This document shows positions 56,601 through 64,000 of a stretch of 64,000 nucleotides of DNA, one piece after another. Numbering within the stretch: position 1 is the first letter of the stretch; the number at the start of each line of letters is the position of its first letter. This stretch comes from Saprospiraceae bacterium. Lineage in GTDB: Bacteria > Bacteroidota > Bacteroidia > Chitinophagales > Saprospiraceae. The position numbers and the translations under genes were made by a program. The stretch lies in assembly GCA_016719615.1 (NCBI GenBank), contig JADJYQ010000001.1:1090501-1154500 (forward strand). The letters run 5' to 3'. Below the pieces are notes generated by a model that was not told the origin of the DNA, did no database searches, and worked only from the letters and a program-made list of their open reading frames with translations.

Positions 56601-57447
56601 TCGTTCCATCCAGTCTTATGAAATAAATGGACTCATCCATGTACACATTTTTGCGATAGGAATAATTTTGACTGGCAGAATCAAATGCATAACTGTCCGG
56701 ACCGGCAGCATAGAATAAAATAAAATCGCCATCATCAAATTTTCCATCTGATTCTCCTTTAAAATAAATTGCATTTTCTTTTAAATCATCGATAAATGCT
56801 TCGTCATTCGATTCCGGCAACATCTGTCCACCATTTCCATAAATTTGAATGCGCCTTGGGTCAAGATTGCTCACATCTAATTTCATCGTATTGATAAAGT
56901 AGGACCTATCCAGTTTATACAGTCCGCGTTTCGGAATGCCTATTTTATGCCAGATTCCTGACGAAAGGTTTGATATTCTGGTGAATTCAGGTATTGGCAC
57001 AGGACTGAATGCAGGAATGAAATTGTATTCGATTTCAAATTGATGGAGCAAATGCACCTGAGACTCCTCCAGTTTGCGAAGTGGCAGAAGTTCAATGATT
57101 CCTGTAAAATTGGATCTGGATTCTAAAACGTGGGTTTGAAGAATATAGGCATCTTTGAGTTCGTCAATTTCTGAACTTGTAAATTGTGCTTTTTTGGAAA
57201 ATTCTTTTTTAATGATAAGTTTTGCTTCAAGATGTCCATTTTGAGGCAATTTAAATTCATATTTATAAAAAGGGAGTCTGCTTAATCCTGCTTTTTTAGA
57301 GGCTTGTTTAAAGCTCAAGTCGTTGAGTATGTTGCCATTCGATTCGAATGCATCAAGTTCCCATTGAAGGTTAACTTCAATCCTTTGCGATTGTGAATTT
57401 AAAAAATGAACGGCTAAGAGTAAAAAAGAGATAATTTTGAACTTCAT
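53612..57447 (-). CDS. porU: T9SS sortase PorU, frameshifted
   Basis: Two overlapping frames (57447 down to 55438, and 55483 down to 53612) make one protein of about 1278 residues. It has a signal peptide (MKFKIISFLLLAVHFLNSQSQ), a long N-terminal beta region, then a peptidase C25 domain (LLLFGDGSYDMR). The catalytic His lies in NYLGHGG and Cys in IVASCTFNGYDDP. A C-terminal sorting-like domain starts NYPNPFNEY. The break is in the A-run 55490-55495 (T on the coding strand); adding one T gives SDDFFGLLDPGEG and restores the frame. PorU cleaves the sorting domain of cargo and attaches it to A-LPS at the cell surface. It lies upstream of porV on the same strand. Confidence 0.92.
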
Positions 57448-57481
57448 ACGTTTACAATAAATGGGGGACTAGAATTGTTTC

Positions 57482-57489
57482 CAAATATA
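57482..57489 (-). promoter_or_regulatory. -7 box for porU
   Basis: The minus strand reads TATATTTG, matching TAnnTTTG, 34 bases before the porU ATG in the 56-base divergent spacer with porP. Confidence 0.5.
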
Positions 57490-57503
57490 AGATTAACGAT
57501 TGA

Positions 57504-58553
57504 ATGATTGAAATATTACCAAGCTTTCGCCACATTAACGCTTTCGTGTATAGAATAATGCTGATGTGTTTTATCTGGACATTTGATGTTCAGGTGCAAG
57601 CGCAGGACCCATTGTTTAGTCAGTATTATGCAATGCCTATGCATATCAATCCGGGTTTTAGTGGTATCAGTTATGCTCCGCACATCGAAATGATCTACCG
57701 AAATCAATGGCCGGTTTTGGATAAATCTTCCCCGGCTTATGTAAGCTATGCTGTAAGTTATGATCAGTTTTTTAAAGACATCAATAGCGGTTTGGGTTTT
57801 CAATTGCTTGCTGATGATGCGGGTGGTGGATTAATTAAAACTTTAAAAGCAGCATTCACTTATGGTTATCAGGCTAAAATCAGCAAAGGCAATTACCTGA
57901 GAGGAGGTATAGAGCTTGGAGGGGTACAAACGAGATATGGTTGGGACAAATATGTTTTTGGAGATCAGCTAAATCCTGAATTTGGGGCCATTTCTCCTGG
58001 AGGAACCCCATATCCCAGTCAGGAATTGCGTCCCAATAAAATACAAAGTAGCTATCTTGATATTGGAACCGGACTGCTTTATTTTAATCCCTATTTTAAT
58101 GTCGGCTTTTCAGCAAAACATATTAATTCGCCGAGTAATGATATCTTGCAAGTCAATACTGCAGCGTATAATGGGATACCTATTCGGTGGGTATTACATG
58201 GAAGTGCGAGGATTGGGCTTGGAAAAAGAACATCCAGGCAGGTATTTATTAACCCTTCTTTGTTGTTTGCCCGACAATCTGAATTTATGCAAGTTAATGT
58301 TGGGGCACAATTAGAAGTTAGCACGGTTTTTGGTGGACTTTGGTACCGAATGGCAAAAGACAATTCAGATGCCCTCATCGCCGTATTTGGATTGAGAAAG
58401 GGCCTGTGGAAGTTTGCTTACAGTTTCGATTATACGACTTCGTCGTTGGGGATTGGAACAGGTGGGAGCCATGAATTGAGTATTGGAATGTATCTTGAAG
58501 AAGTATTCAAGCAGAAAAGCAATATAAGTGATTGTTTTGAAGCATTTAGGTAG
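57504..58553 (+). CDS. PorP/SprF family outer-membrane protein
   Basis: 349 residues. A signal peptide is followed by the family start AQDPLFSQYYAMPMHINPGF and SPAYVSYAVSYDQFF. An 8- to 12-strand barrel ends with GTGGSHELSIGMYLEE. PorP/SprF proteins anchor T9SS components or specific cargo, such as the adhesin SprB, in the outer membrane. It is transcribed divergently from porU. The N-terminus is uncertain; the ATG at 57558 could also start the signal peptide. Confidence 0.88.
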   Translation: MIEILPSFRHINAFVYRIMLMCFIWTFDVQVQAQDPLFSQYYAMPMHINPGFSGISYAPHIEMIYRNQWPVLDKSSPAYVSYAVSYDQFFKDINSGLGFQLLADDAGGGLIKTLKAAFTYGYQAKISKGNYLRGGIELGGVQTRYGWDKYVFGDQLNPEFGAISPGGTPYPSQELRPNKIQSSYLDIGTGLLYFNPYFNVGFSAKHINSPSNDILQVNTAAYNGIPIRWVLHGSARIGLGKRTSRQVFINPSLLFARQSEFMQVNVGAQLEVSTVFGGLWYRMAKDNSDALIAVFGLRKGLWKFAYSFDYTTSSLGIGTGGSHELSIGMYLEEVFKQKSNISDCFEAFR

Positions 58554-58563
58554 AAAAAAATTC

Positions 58564-58595
58564 TTGTTTGTACAATAAATTAATGTTTATCTTTG
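58564..58595 (+). promoter_or_regulatory. promoter of gldJ
   Basis: TTGTTTG at 58564-58570 and TATCTTTG at 58588-58595 give a -33/-7 pair with 17 to 21 bases between. The leader to the ATG would be about 18 bases. Confidence 0.55.
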
Positions 58596-58619
58596 TTCCC
58601 CTAAAAAGTAAGTAGTAGG

Positions 58620-60122
58620 ATGAAAGGCAAATTTTTCCATTTAGTCTTTCTGTTGGGCTCGTTATTGATAGTAGGAGCCTGCAGTAAAAGAAGCACAGAC
58701 GAATCTTCAGCCACTGGCTGGAAGTACAATGACCCTAAGTGGGGCGGATTCGAAAAAGTTGATTATCAAGGTCAAATCACAGGTCCAAACTTGGTCCTCA
58801 TTGAAGGGGGAACCTTTACAATGGGACTAACGGAAGAGGATGTAACCTATGAATGGAATAACATTCCAAGAAGGGTGACGGTATCTTCTTTCTATATGGA
58901 TGAGACTGAGGTTTCCAATATCAACTATAGAGAATACATTTATTGGCTGAACAGGGTATACAAATCTTACCCTGAAGTTTTCAGACAAGCATTGCCGGAT
59001 ACTTTAGTTTGGCGTGAAGAATTGGCTTACAACGAACCATTCGTTGAGACTTATTTTAGGTATCCATCTTATGATGAATATCCGGTGGTAGGTGTTAGCT
59101 GGTTACAAGCTGTTGAATATTGTAAATGGCGTACCAACAGGGTCAATGAAATGATCCTTATCGAAAAGGGCATTCTGAACCCAAATCCGGAACAGGTTGA
59201 TGCAGACAACTTCAACACCAATTCTTATTTGGCAGGACAGTACCAAGGAAATGTTCGCAAGAATTTACCCGACATTCAAACCGGAGGAGAAAGACCTGTG
59301 AAATTTGAGGATGGAATCCTTCTTCCAGAGTATCGCTTGCCAACAGAAGCCGAGTGGGAATATGCAGCTTTAGCTTTGAAAGGCAAACAATCAGAAAACA
59401 AAGATGAATTGATCACAGATCGCAGAAATTTCCCTTGGGATGGTGCAGGAGCGCGTTACAAGAGGAGAGATAAATACATGGGACAAATTTTGGCGAACTT
59501 CAAAAGATCACATGGTGATTATATGGGTATGGCCGGTAAATTAAATGACCACGCACATATCCCTGCTCCCGCTAAGTCATATTATCCTAATGATTTCGGA
59601 CTCTATAACATGGGTGGAAACGTAGCAGAATGGGTTGCAGACTTGTTCAGACCTTTAACATCAACGACTTTGCGCGATGTTGAAAATCATGACCTGAACC
59701 CTTTTCGTGGTAACGAATTCAAAGAATTGATCCTCGATGAATCAGGTAATCCGGTTGAAAAAGACAGCATAGGCCAGTTGACTTATCAAGTGGTATCTGA
59801 CTCTGCTGTTGAGTTCCGCGAGAACTATAATAAAGCAGATGTTAAAAAATACCGCGATGACGATGATGAATTGATCAAATATCAATATGGAAAATCTTCT
59901 TTGATCAATGAAAAGTCGCGGGTATACAAAGGAGGTTCCTGGGCAGATCGCTTGTTTTGGTTATCACCCGGAGCCAGAAGATTTAAAGATGAAGATAAAT
60001 CTGACCGTACCATCGGTTTCCGTTGCGCGATGACGCGTACAGGAGGACCCGAAGGAAATGATGATGCAGGTGGTCTTGATTTTAATCGCAAATTGCCTCA
60101 AACGAAAAGAGACTATAAATAA
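58620..60122 (+). CDS. gldJ: gliding motility/T9SS lipoprotein GldJ
   Basis: 500 residues. The lipobox is IVGAC (Cys21). A formylglycine-generating/SUMF1-like fold follows with GldJ-specific stretches: LIEGGTFTMG, PRRVTVSSFYMDETEVS, LPDTLVWREELAYNEP, YPVVGVSWLQA, RLPTEAEWEYAA and YNMGGNVAEWV. GldJ stabilises GldK and links T9SS to gliding. The GldJ pattern (GPNLVLIEGG, PDTLVWR) separates it from GldK. gldJ followed by murF next to porU/porV is a known Bacteroidota arrangement. Confidence 0.92.
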   Translation: MKGKFFHLVFLLGSLLIVGACSKRSTDESSATGWKYNDPKWGGFEKVDYQGQITGPNLVLIEGGTFTMGLTEEDVTYEWNNIPRRVTVSSFYMDETEVSNINYREYIYWLNRVYKSYPEVFRQALPDTLVWREELAYNEPFVETYFRYPSYDEYPVVGVSWLQAVEYCKWRTNRVNEMILIEKGILNPNPEQVDADNFNTNSYLAGQYQGNVRKNLPDIQTGGERPVKFEDGILLPEYRLPTEAEWEYAALALKGKQSENKDELITDRRNFPWDGAGARYKRRDKYMGQILANFKRSHGDYMGMAGKLNDHAHIPAPAKSYYPNDFGLYNMGGNVAEWVADLFRPLTSTTLRDVENHDLNPFRGNEFKELILDESGNPVEKDSIGQLTYQVVSDSAVEFRENYNKADVKKYRDDDDELIKYQYGKSSLINEKSRVYKGGSWADRLFWLSPGARRFKDEDKSDRTIGFRCAMTRTGGPEGNDDAGGLDFNRKLPQTKRDYK

Positions 60123-60150
60123 ATTACAGTCATTTCTAAAAAAACAATTA

Positions 60151-60184
60151 AACTCACGGCAATTTTTGCTGTGAGTTTTTTTTT
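60151..60184 (+). terminator. rho-independent terminator between gldJ and murF
   Basis: AACTCACGGCAA and TTGCTGTGAGTT (one G-U pair) form a 12-base-pair stem around TTT; a run of nine T follows. The T-run touches the murF ATG at 60185. Confidence 0.9.
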
Positions 60185-61462
60185 ATGAATTATCCGGAAT
60201 CTTATAACAGGTATTTACAACAAGACAGAAAAATATTTACGGATAGCAGAAATGTTATTTCCGGTGGCGTCTTCCTTGCCCTGAAAGGTCCTCATTTCAA
60301 TGCCAACCAATTTGCTTTATCTGCCTTAGATCAAGGAGCCGCTTATGCCATTGTAGATGAAGATCTGCCCTATCATCCGGGTTTGATTCGCGTCGAAAAT
60401 TGTTTGCAGGAGTTGCAAACCATGGCTCAATTAAATAGAAAACTTTCGAAAGCCAGAATCATAGCTATAACTGGAAGTAATGGCAAAACGACTACTAAAG
60501 AACTTTGTTATAGCATTTTTTCTAAGGGCTTTGAGACCCTTGCAACGATTGGAAATCTAAACAATCATATTGGTGTCCCACTTACTCTTTTGCGCATTAC
60601 GGATCAAACGGAAGTAGCTATTATCGAGATGGGCGCAAACAGGACAACTGAAATTGACGAGTTATGTCAAATAGCAGATCCAGATGTTGGATTAATTACC
60701 AGTATAGGAAAAGCTCATTTAGAAGGATTTGGTTCTTATGAAGCGATCCTAAAAACCAAATCGGAATTGTTCCGATATCTAGATATCAAAAAAGGTGCCT
60801 GCTTTTATAATCTTAATGATGACTCCATTCGAAATATTTATACAAATGCAGATCATCATATCAGTTTTGGCGACGAACAATGGGCAGCTATGATCACAGG
60901 ACGATTGATTCAGGAATTGCCGGATATACAATTAGAATTCCAGGGTGAGCGAATACATTCAAAGCTCATGGGAAAGTATAACTATTGCAACATCCTTTGT
61001 GCTTGCGCATTAGCATCCTGGTTTGGAATCGAAACCAATAAAATAAAGACAGGTATAGAGGCTTATGTCCCAACGAACATGCGTTCAGAATGGAAGATAC
61101 ACAATGGGTGTAACATATTATTGGATGCCTATAATGCAAATCCGAGTTCGATGCATAGCAGTTTAGAAACATTTGCTAATATGGATCTCCCTAACAAATG
61201 GGTGGTGCTGGGTGAGATGGCAGAATTAGGAGATTATTCTGAAGAAGAACACTTGCATCTCATTCATTTTGCAAGCACCAAAAATTTTAATAAAGTTATT
61301 TTTATTGGAACAGCTTTTCAAAATATTCAAGAAAATGATCAACTCAAATATTTTACCACCAATGAAGATTGTAAACTTTGGCTTCAAGAAAACTGGCCTG
61401 AAAGTGCTGCCATTCTTATCAAAGGTTCTAGATCATCGCAACTTGAAAAACTTATCCGTTGA
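60185..61462 (+). CDS. murF: UDP-MurNAc-tripeptide--D-Ala-D-Ala ligase MurF
   Basis: 425 residues. The N-terminal UMP-binding domain has FTDSRNVISGGVFLALKG, the P-loop is ITGSNGKTTTKE, and the family continues with ATIGNLNNHIGVPLTLL, EMGANRTTEI and LLDAYNANPSSM. It adds D-Ala-D-Ala to the peptidoglycan precursor in the cytoplasm. The ATG immediately follows the gldJ terminator, so the message must start within or read through the hairpin. No separate promoter is visible. Confidence 0.95.
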   Translation: MNYPESYNRYLQQDRKIFTDSRNVISGGVFLALKGPHFNANQFALSALDQGAAYAIVDEDLPYHPGLIRVENCLQELQTMAQLNRKLSKARIIAITGSNGKTTTKELCYSIFSKGFETLATIGNLNNHIGVPLTLLRITDQTEVAIIEMGANRTTEIDELCQIADPDVGLITSIGKAHLEGFGSYEAILKTKSELFRYLDIKKGACFYNLNDDSIRNIYTNADHHISFGDEQWAAMITGRLIQELPDIQLEFQGERIHSKLMGKYNYCNILCACALASWFGIETNKIKTGIEAYVPTNMRSEWKIHNGCNILLDAYNANPSSMHSSLETFANMDLPNKWVVLGEMAELGDYSEEEHLHLIHFASTKNFNKVIFIGTAFQNIQENDQLKYFTTNEDCKLWLQENWPESAAILIKGSRSSQLEKLIR

Positions 61463-62474
61463 TCTTTTCTAGTATTCTTTTTGGAATTTGATCTTTTGCA
61501 GTAAGCATATATTCTTCATAAGAGCAGGGTATGAGTTGATTGGAAAACTCATTGTCGACCAGAGGCTCTTCAAACCACCATTTGCCGGATTGTTCAGATT
61601 TGTAAAAATTCAGAACATAGTCAATATTGTGCAGGTGTACCTGATAGTTGGTCAGTTGATGTCTTTGAAGCGCTTGGTCGAGCTGTTTTAAATGACAACC
61701 TTCCCAAAAATACCATACCATTTGAGCAACGAGTTCTGCAGTAATATCTCTTTCATCTTTTTCTGAATTCCAATCAGAAATCACAAAACATTTGTTTCGA
61801 TCAGACATTCCGGCCATTCTTGACAAGGCTGCTGCTTCTTCTGCATATAAACCACTTGGATTTTGTGAAGTAGTTGCCGGACAATCAGCAGCACGAACTG
61901 CATTCAAATCAAAATATATAAATTCAGAAGAACGAATATACGGATCTGCACAGCTTGCATTGTTGCGCAATTCACCCAATCGAATACTTTGGGAAATTCC
62001 TTTTGTTCCTGGGTTTAAGAAATGTCGTTGGAGCCCTAAAAAGTGCATCTCCTTTAAATACATACAATCCTCTTGAATTTTGTGTGTGAGCAAAGTTTTA
62101 TCGCTCACGATACTTAACCTATATGGATTGTAATGCACTGACCACTGTTTTTGAACGGCTGCAATCCATTCTGCACCGGCACCGGCAAGAATGACAGTTT
62201 TGTTTTCTACATGCATTAAATGATAAAGCATGTTCGTATTTTCTTCAAGTTGTTCCGGATACAATTCACCACCATAACATATACCATCTTTATCAAAATA
62301 GGCCGATGACAAATTTTCCAATCTCTGCATCATTCGATTTCCTTGTTCAGAATGTACATTAAAAAGTATCCATTTTGAATTTGGGTTTCGGTAGTAATTT
62401 GCAGCTTGATTTGCAAAAATGCCAGCAAGATCTGAGCCAGGATCCAAAAATCCATGTGAAGAATTTGAATGCAT
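61452..62474 (-). CDS. arginase/formimidoylglutamase-like protein, degenerate
   Basis: About 340 residues. The C-terminal half matches Bacteroidota arginase-family proteins: IRLGELRNNASCADPYIRSS, FIYFDLNAVRAADCP, LAQMVWYFWEG-type segment, NFYKSEQSGKWWFEEP and LIPCSYEEYM. The metal-binding GGDHS/DAHxD motifs of true arginases are not visible, and only one Asp (FDLN) remains at a ligand-like position, so catalysis is doubtful. A role as a non-catalytic protein is possible. The start at 62474 was chosen because a TATATTTG box at 62491-62498 rules out the longer start at 62501. It is convergent with murF, overlapping by 11 bases. Confidence 0.7.
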   Translation of the reverse strand: MHSNSSHGFLDPGSDLAGIFANQAANYYRNPNSKWILFNVHSEQGNRMMQRLENLSSAYFDKDGICYGGELYPEQLEENTNMLYHLMHVENKTVILAGAGAEWIAAVQKQWSVHYNPYRLSIVSDKTLLTHKIQEDCMYLKEMHFLGLQRHFLNPGTKGISQSIRLGELRNNASCADPYIRSSEFIYFDLNAVRAADCPATTSQNPSGLYAEEAAALSRMAGMSDRNKCFVISDWNSEKDERDITAELVAQMVWYFWEGCHLKQLDQALQRHQLTNYQVHLHNIDYVLNFYKSEQSGKWWFEEPLVDNEFSNQLIPCSYEEYMLTAKDQIPKRILEKING

Positions 62475-62490
62475 AAACGAAATTGTGGAA

Positions 62491-62498
62491 CAAATATA
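62491..62498 (-). promoter_or_regulatory. -7 box of the arginase-like gene
   Basis: The minus strand reads TATATTTG, matching TAnnTTTG. It lies in the short divergent spacer with the dehydrogenase gene. Confidence 0.45.
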
Positions 62499-62541
62499 CA
62501 TATTAATTATTTATTTAATATGTTTTAAAGAAATTATAAGT

Positions 62542-63758
62542 ATGAATGCGTTAGATCGATATTTAATCAAGGCGCCAGAAATCATATTCGAGTGGAAAGA
62601 TCCGGAATCGGAAGCGATCGGATGGGTCGTCATCAATTCACTCAAAGGCGGTGCGGCAGGTGGTGGTACTCGCATGCGGAAGGGCCTTACTAAAACTGAG
62701 GTCGTTGAACTCGCTAAGACCATGGAGGTCAAATTTAATGTTTGCGGACCTGGAATCGGTGGAGCGAAATCGGGAATTAATTTTGATCCCAATGATCCGC
62801 GTAAAAAAGAAGTGTTGTCCCGTTGGTTCAAAGTTATAAGTCCCTTGCTGAAAACTTATTATGGAACGGCAGGCGATTTAAATGTGGATGAGCGTTTGGA
62901 GGTGAGTCCGATGTTGCAGGAGATTGGAATTATGCATCCGCAGCAAGGTGTTCTCACGGGCCATTATGCCTTGAATGCAGAAAAAAGTGCCCTCCGTTTG
63001 AATCGTTTAAAACAAGGTACATCCTTGCTTTTGACGAATCCCAATTTTGCCCCGTTCAAAGCGGGATCACCTTATTCCACGGCAGACATTATAACCGGTT
63101 TCGGAGTGTATTCTGCGATTAAAGCCTATTACCAGCAGATTTCTTCAAGCGGAATCAAAGACAAACGATTTTTTATTCAAGGCTGGGGAAATGTGGGAGC
63201 TGCTGCAGGATGGTACTTGTCAAGAGATGGTGGGAAGATCGTTTTGATTCAGGATCGGAATTCTTATTATTTGAATGAAAGGGAGCATCCTTTGAAGATA
63301 TTGATAAACTTTTATGGAAAGAAAGGGAAATACCTTGCTCCAGGTACAAGGAAAGGAAGGCCAACTAGCTGCATCCCAGATTGAAACGCTCAAAATTGAT
63401 GCATTCATACCAGCAGCCGCCTCAAGACTTGTTGACCCGCGAATTATCCAACGGTTTACTCCGACAGGGACTTGAATTGATGGTTTGTGGGGCGAATGTT
63501 GCTTTCGATGAAGAAGAGATCATTTATGGTTCATTGTCTCGGGAGCTCGATGAAAAAGTAGCCATTATTCCTGACTTTATAGCAAATTGCGGGGTCGCTC
63601 GACTTTTCTCTTATTTGTTATCTGGTGAAGGCCCCATTGAAGAAAATGCGATTTTTAATGATGTAGATCAAATTATTTCCAAGGCAGTTTGCAGAATTAC
63701 AAATGATGGGCAAAAATCCAATTTTTTGATCCAAAATGCATTGGACCTCTATTTGTGA
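62542..63758 (+). pseudogene. Glu/Leu/Phe/Val dehydrogenase, multiply frameshifted
   Basis: The first frame (to 63384) has the ELFV dehydrogenase core: GGAAGGGTRMRKGLTKTE, NVCGPGIGGAKSGI and the Rossmann glycines FIQGWGNVGAAAGWYL. Three shifts then occur within about 160 bases: the G-run 63281-63283 (GASFEDIDKLLWKE in the next frame), the G-run 63325-63327 (IDAFIPAAASRLV in the third) and about 63431-63436. The original-family end LELMVCGANVAF and PDFIANCGVARLF follows to 63758. Repaired, it would be about 405 residues and deaminate an amino acid with NAD(P). The start is the ATG at 62542; an upstream frame start at 62419 lies in the neighbouring gene. Confidence 0.8.
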
Positions 63759-63846
63759 TTAATTACATATTATGCTCATTATAAGCAATATATGTATCTA
63801 GTAATATTTTTATATAAACTTTAGCTAAAATGGCCGGGTTTTTGCA

Positions 63847-63854
63847 TAACTTTG
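63847..63854 (+). promoter_or_regulatory. -7 box for the gene at the window end
   Basis: TAACTTTG matches TAnnTTTG, 46 bases before the ATG at 63900. Confidence 0.45.
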
Positions 63855-63899
63855 TTAGGACATATTTTTTGCCCATATCCTTTGACCAAAGTTTTCCGC

Positions 63900-64000
63900 A
63901 TGAGGCTACGATTATCCATTTACTTTTTACTTTTTATTGGTTTGAACTTAGCGTTTGGGCAAAATCATGCAGTTCCACCATCCTCTGACACTGTAGTAGT
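63900..64000 (+). CDS. secreted protein, truncated by the window end
   Basis: The first 33 codons encode a signal peptide (MRLRLSIYFLLFIGLNLAFG, cleavage near GQN) and a proline/serine-rich mature start. Nothing more can be said of the protein. A -7 box lies upstream, and no RNA or repeat was seen in the preceding spacer. Confidence 0.6.
   Translation, partial: MRLRLSIYFLLFIGLNLAFGQNHAVPPSSDTVV

Overview
The window is a stretch of a Bacteroidota chromosome, most likely from the Saprospiria (Saprospiraceae-like) branch. Four things point there. (1) It carries type IX secretion (T9SS) machinery (PorV, PorU, a PorP/SprF protein, GldJ) and T9SS cargo with the C-terminal sorting domain. (2) Many genes have a Bacteroidota-type -7 box (TAnnTTTG) just upstream, and Shine-Dalgarno sequences are largely absent. 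(3) The ribosomal superoperon has the Bacteroidota order rpsL-rpsG-fusA-rpsJ without tuf, followed by carA-eno. (4) Ribosomal protein L36 is of the type lacking most zinc ligands. The genus assignment is inference.

Layout. 1-12.9 kb is accessory: a broken DUF2238 gene, GNAT acetyltransferases (two of them related tandem copies), a TPR-transmembrane adenylate cyclase overlapping a secreted PD40 propeller gene, a large T9SS-exported protein, a zinc-finger protein, PhnA/YjdM and several membrane proteins. 13-22.8 kb holds a T9SS kelch-like protein with a CRP/FNR-like palindrome upstream, a VOC protein, YitT, a DOPA-dioxygenase homologue, a prenyl diphosphate synthase whose start codon lies one base from that of a divergent amidohydrolase gene, and a hairpin-rich intergenic region. 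22.9-25.8 kb carries an LTA-synthase-like sulfatase and a GNAT on the minus strand.

25.9-43.9 kb is the str/S10/spc/alpha superoperon from rpsL to rplQ with secY, map, infA and rpoA. It has a promoter before rpsL and a strong terminator after rplQ. 44-48.2 kb carries carA, eno, a DivIC/FtsB-like gene, sucD and crtZ. 48.3-51.6 kb is a large NtrY-like histidine kinase. RNase P RNA (rnpB) follows with its terminator, then a striking 19-unit octamer array. 52.3-60.1 kb is the T9SS block porV-porU / porP-gldJ, followed by murF, an arginase-like gene, a glutamate-dehydrogenase-family gene and the start of a secreted protein cut by the window end.

An unusual number of reading frames are interrupted: rpsK, porU, yitT, the C25-like T9SS protein, the amidohydrolase (at least three shifts), the dehydrogenase (three shifts) and the DUF2238 fragment. 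Most lesions look like one base missing from a short homopolymer, and some hit essential or core genes, so assembly error explains many of them. The multiply broken genes could also be real pseudogenes. No phage, transposase, CRISPR array or tRNA was seen. I did not find a clear new defence or mobile system; the most unusual non-coding structures are the paired octamer arrays after rnpB and the triple-hairpin spacer at 20.9-21.25 kb.
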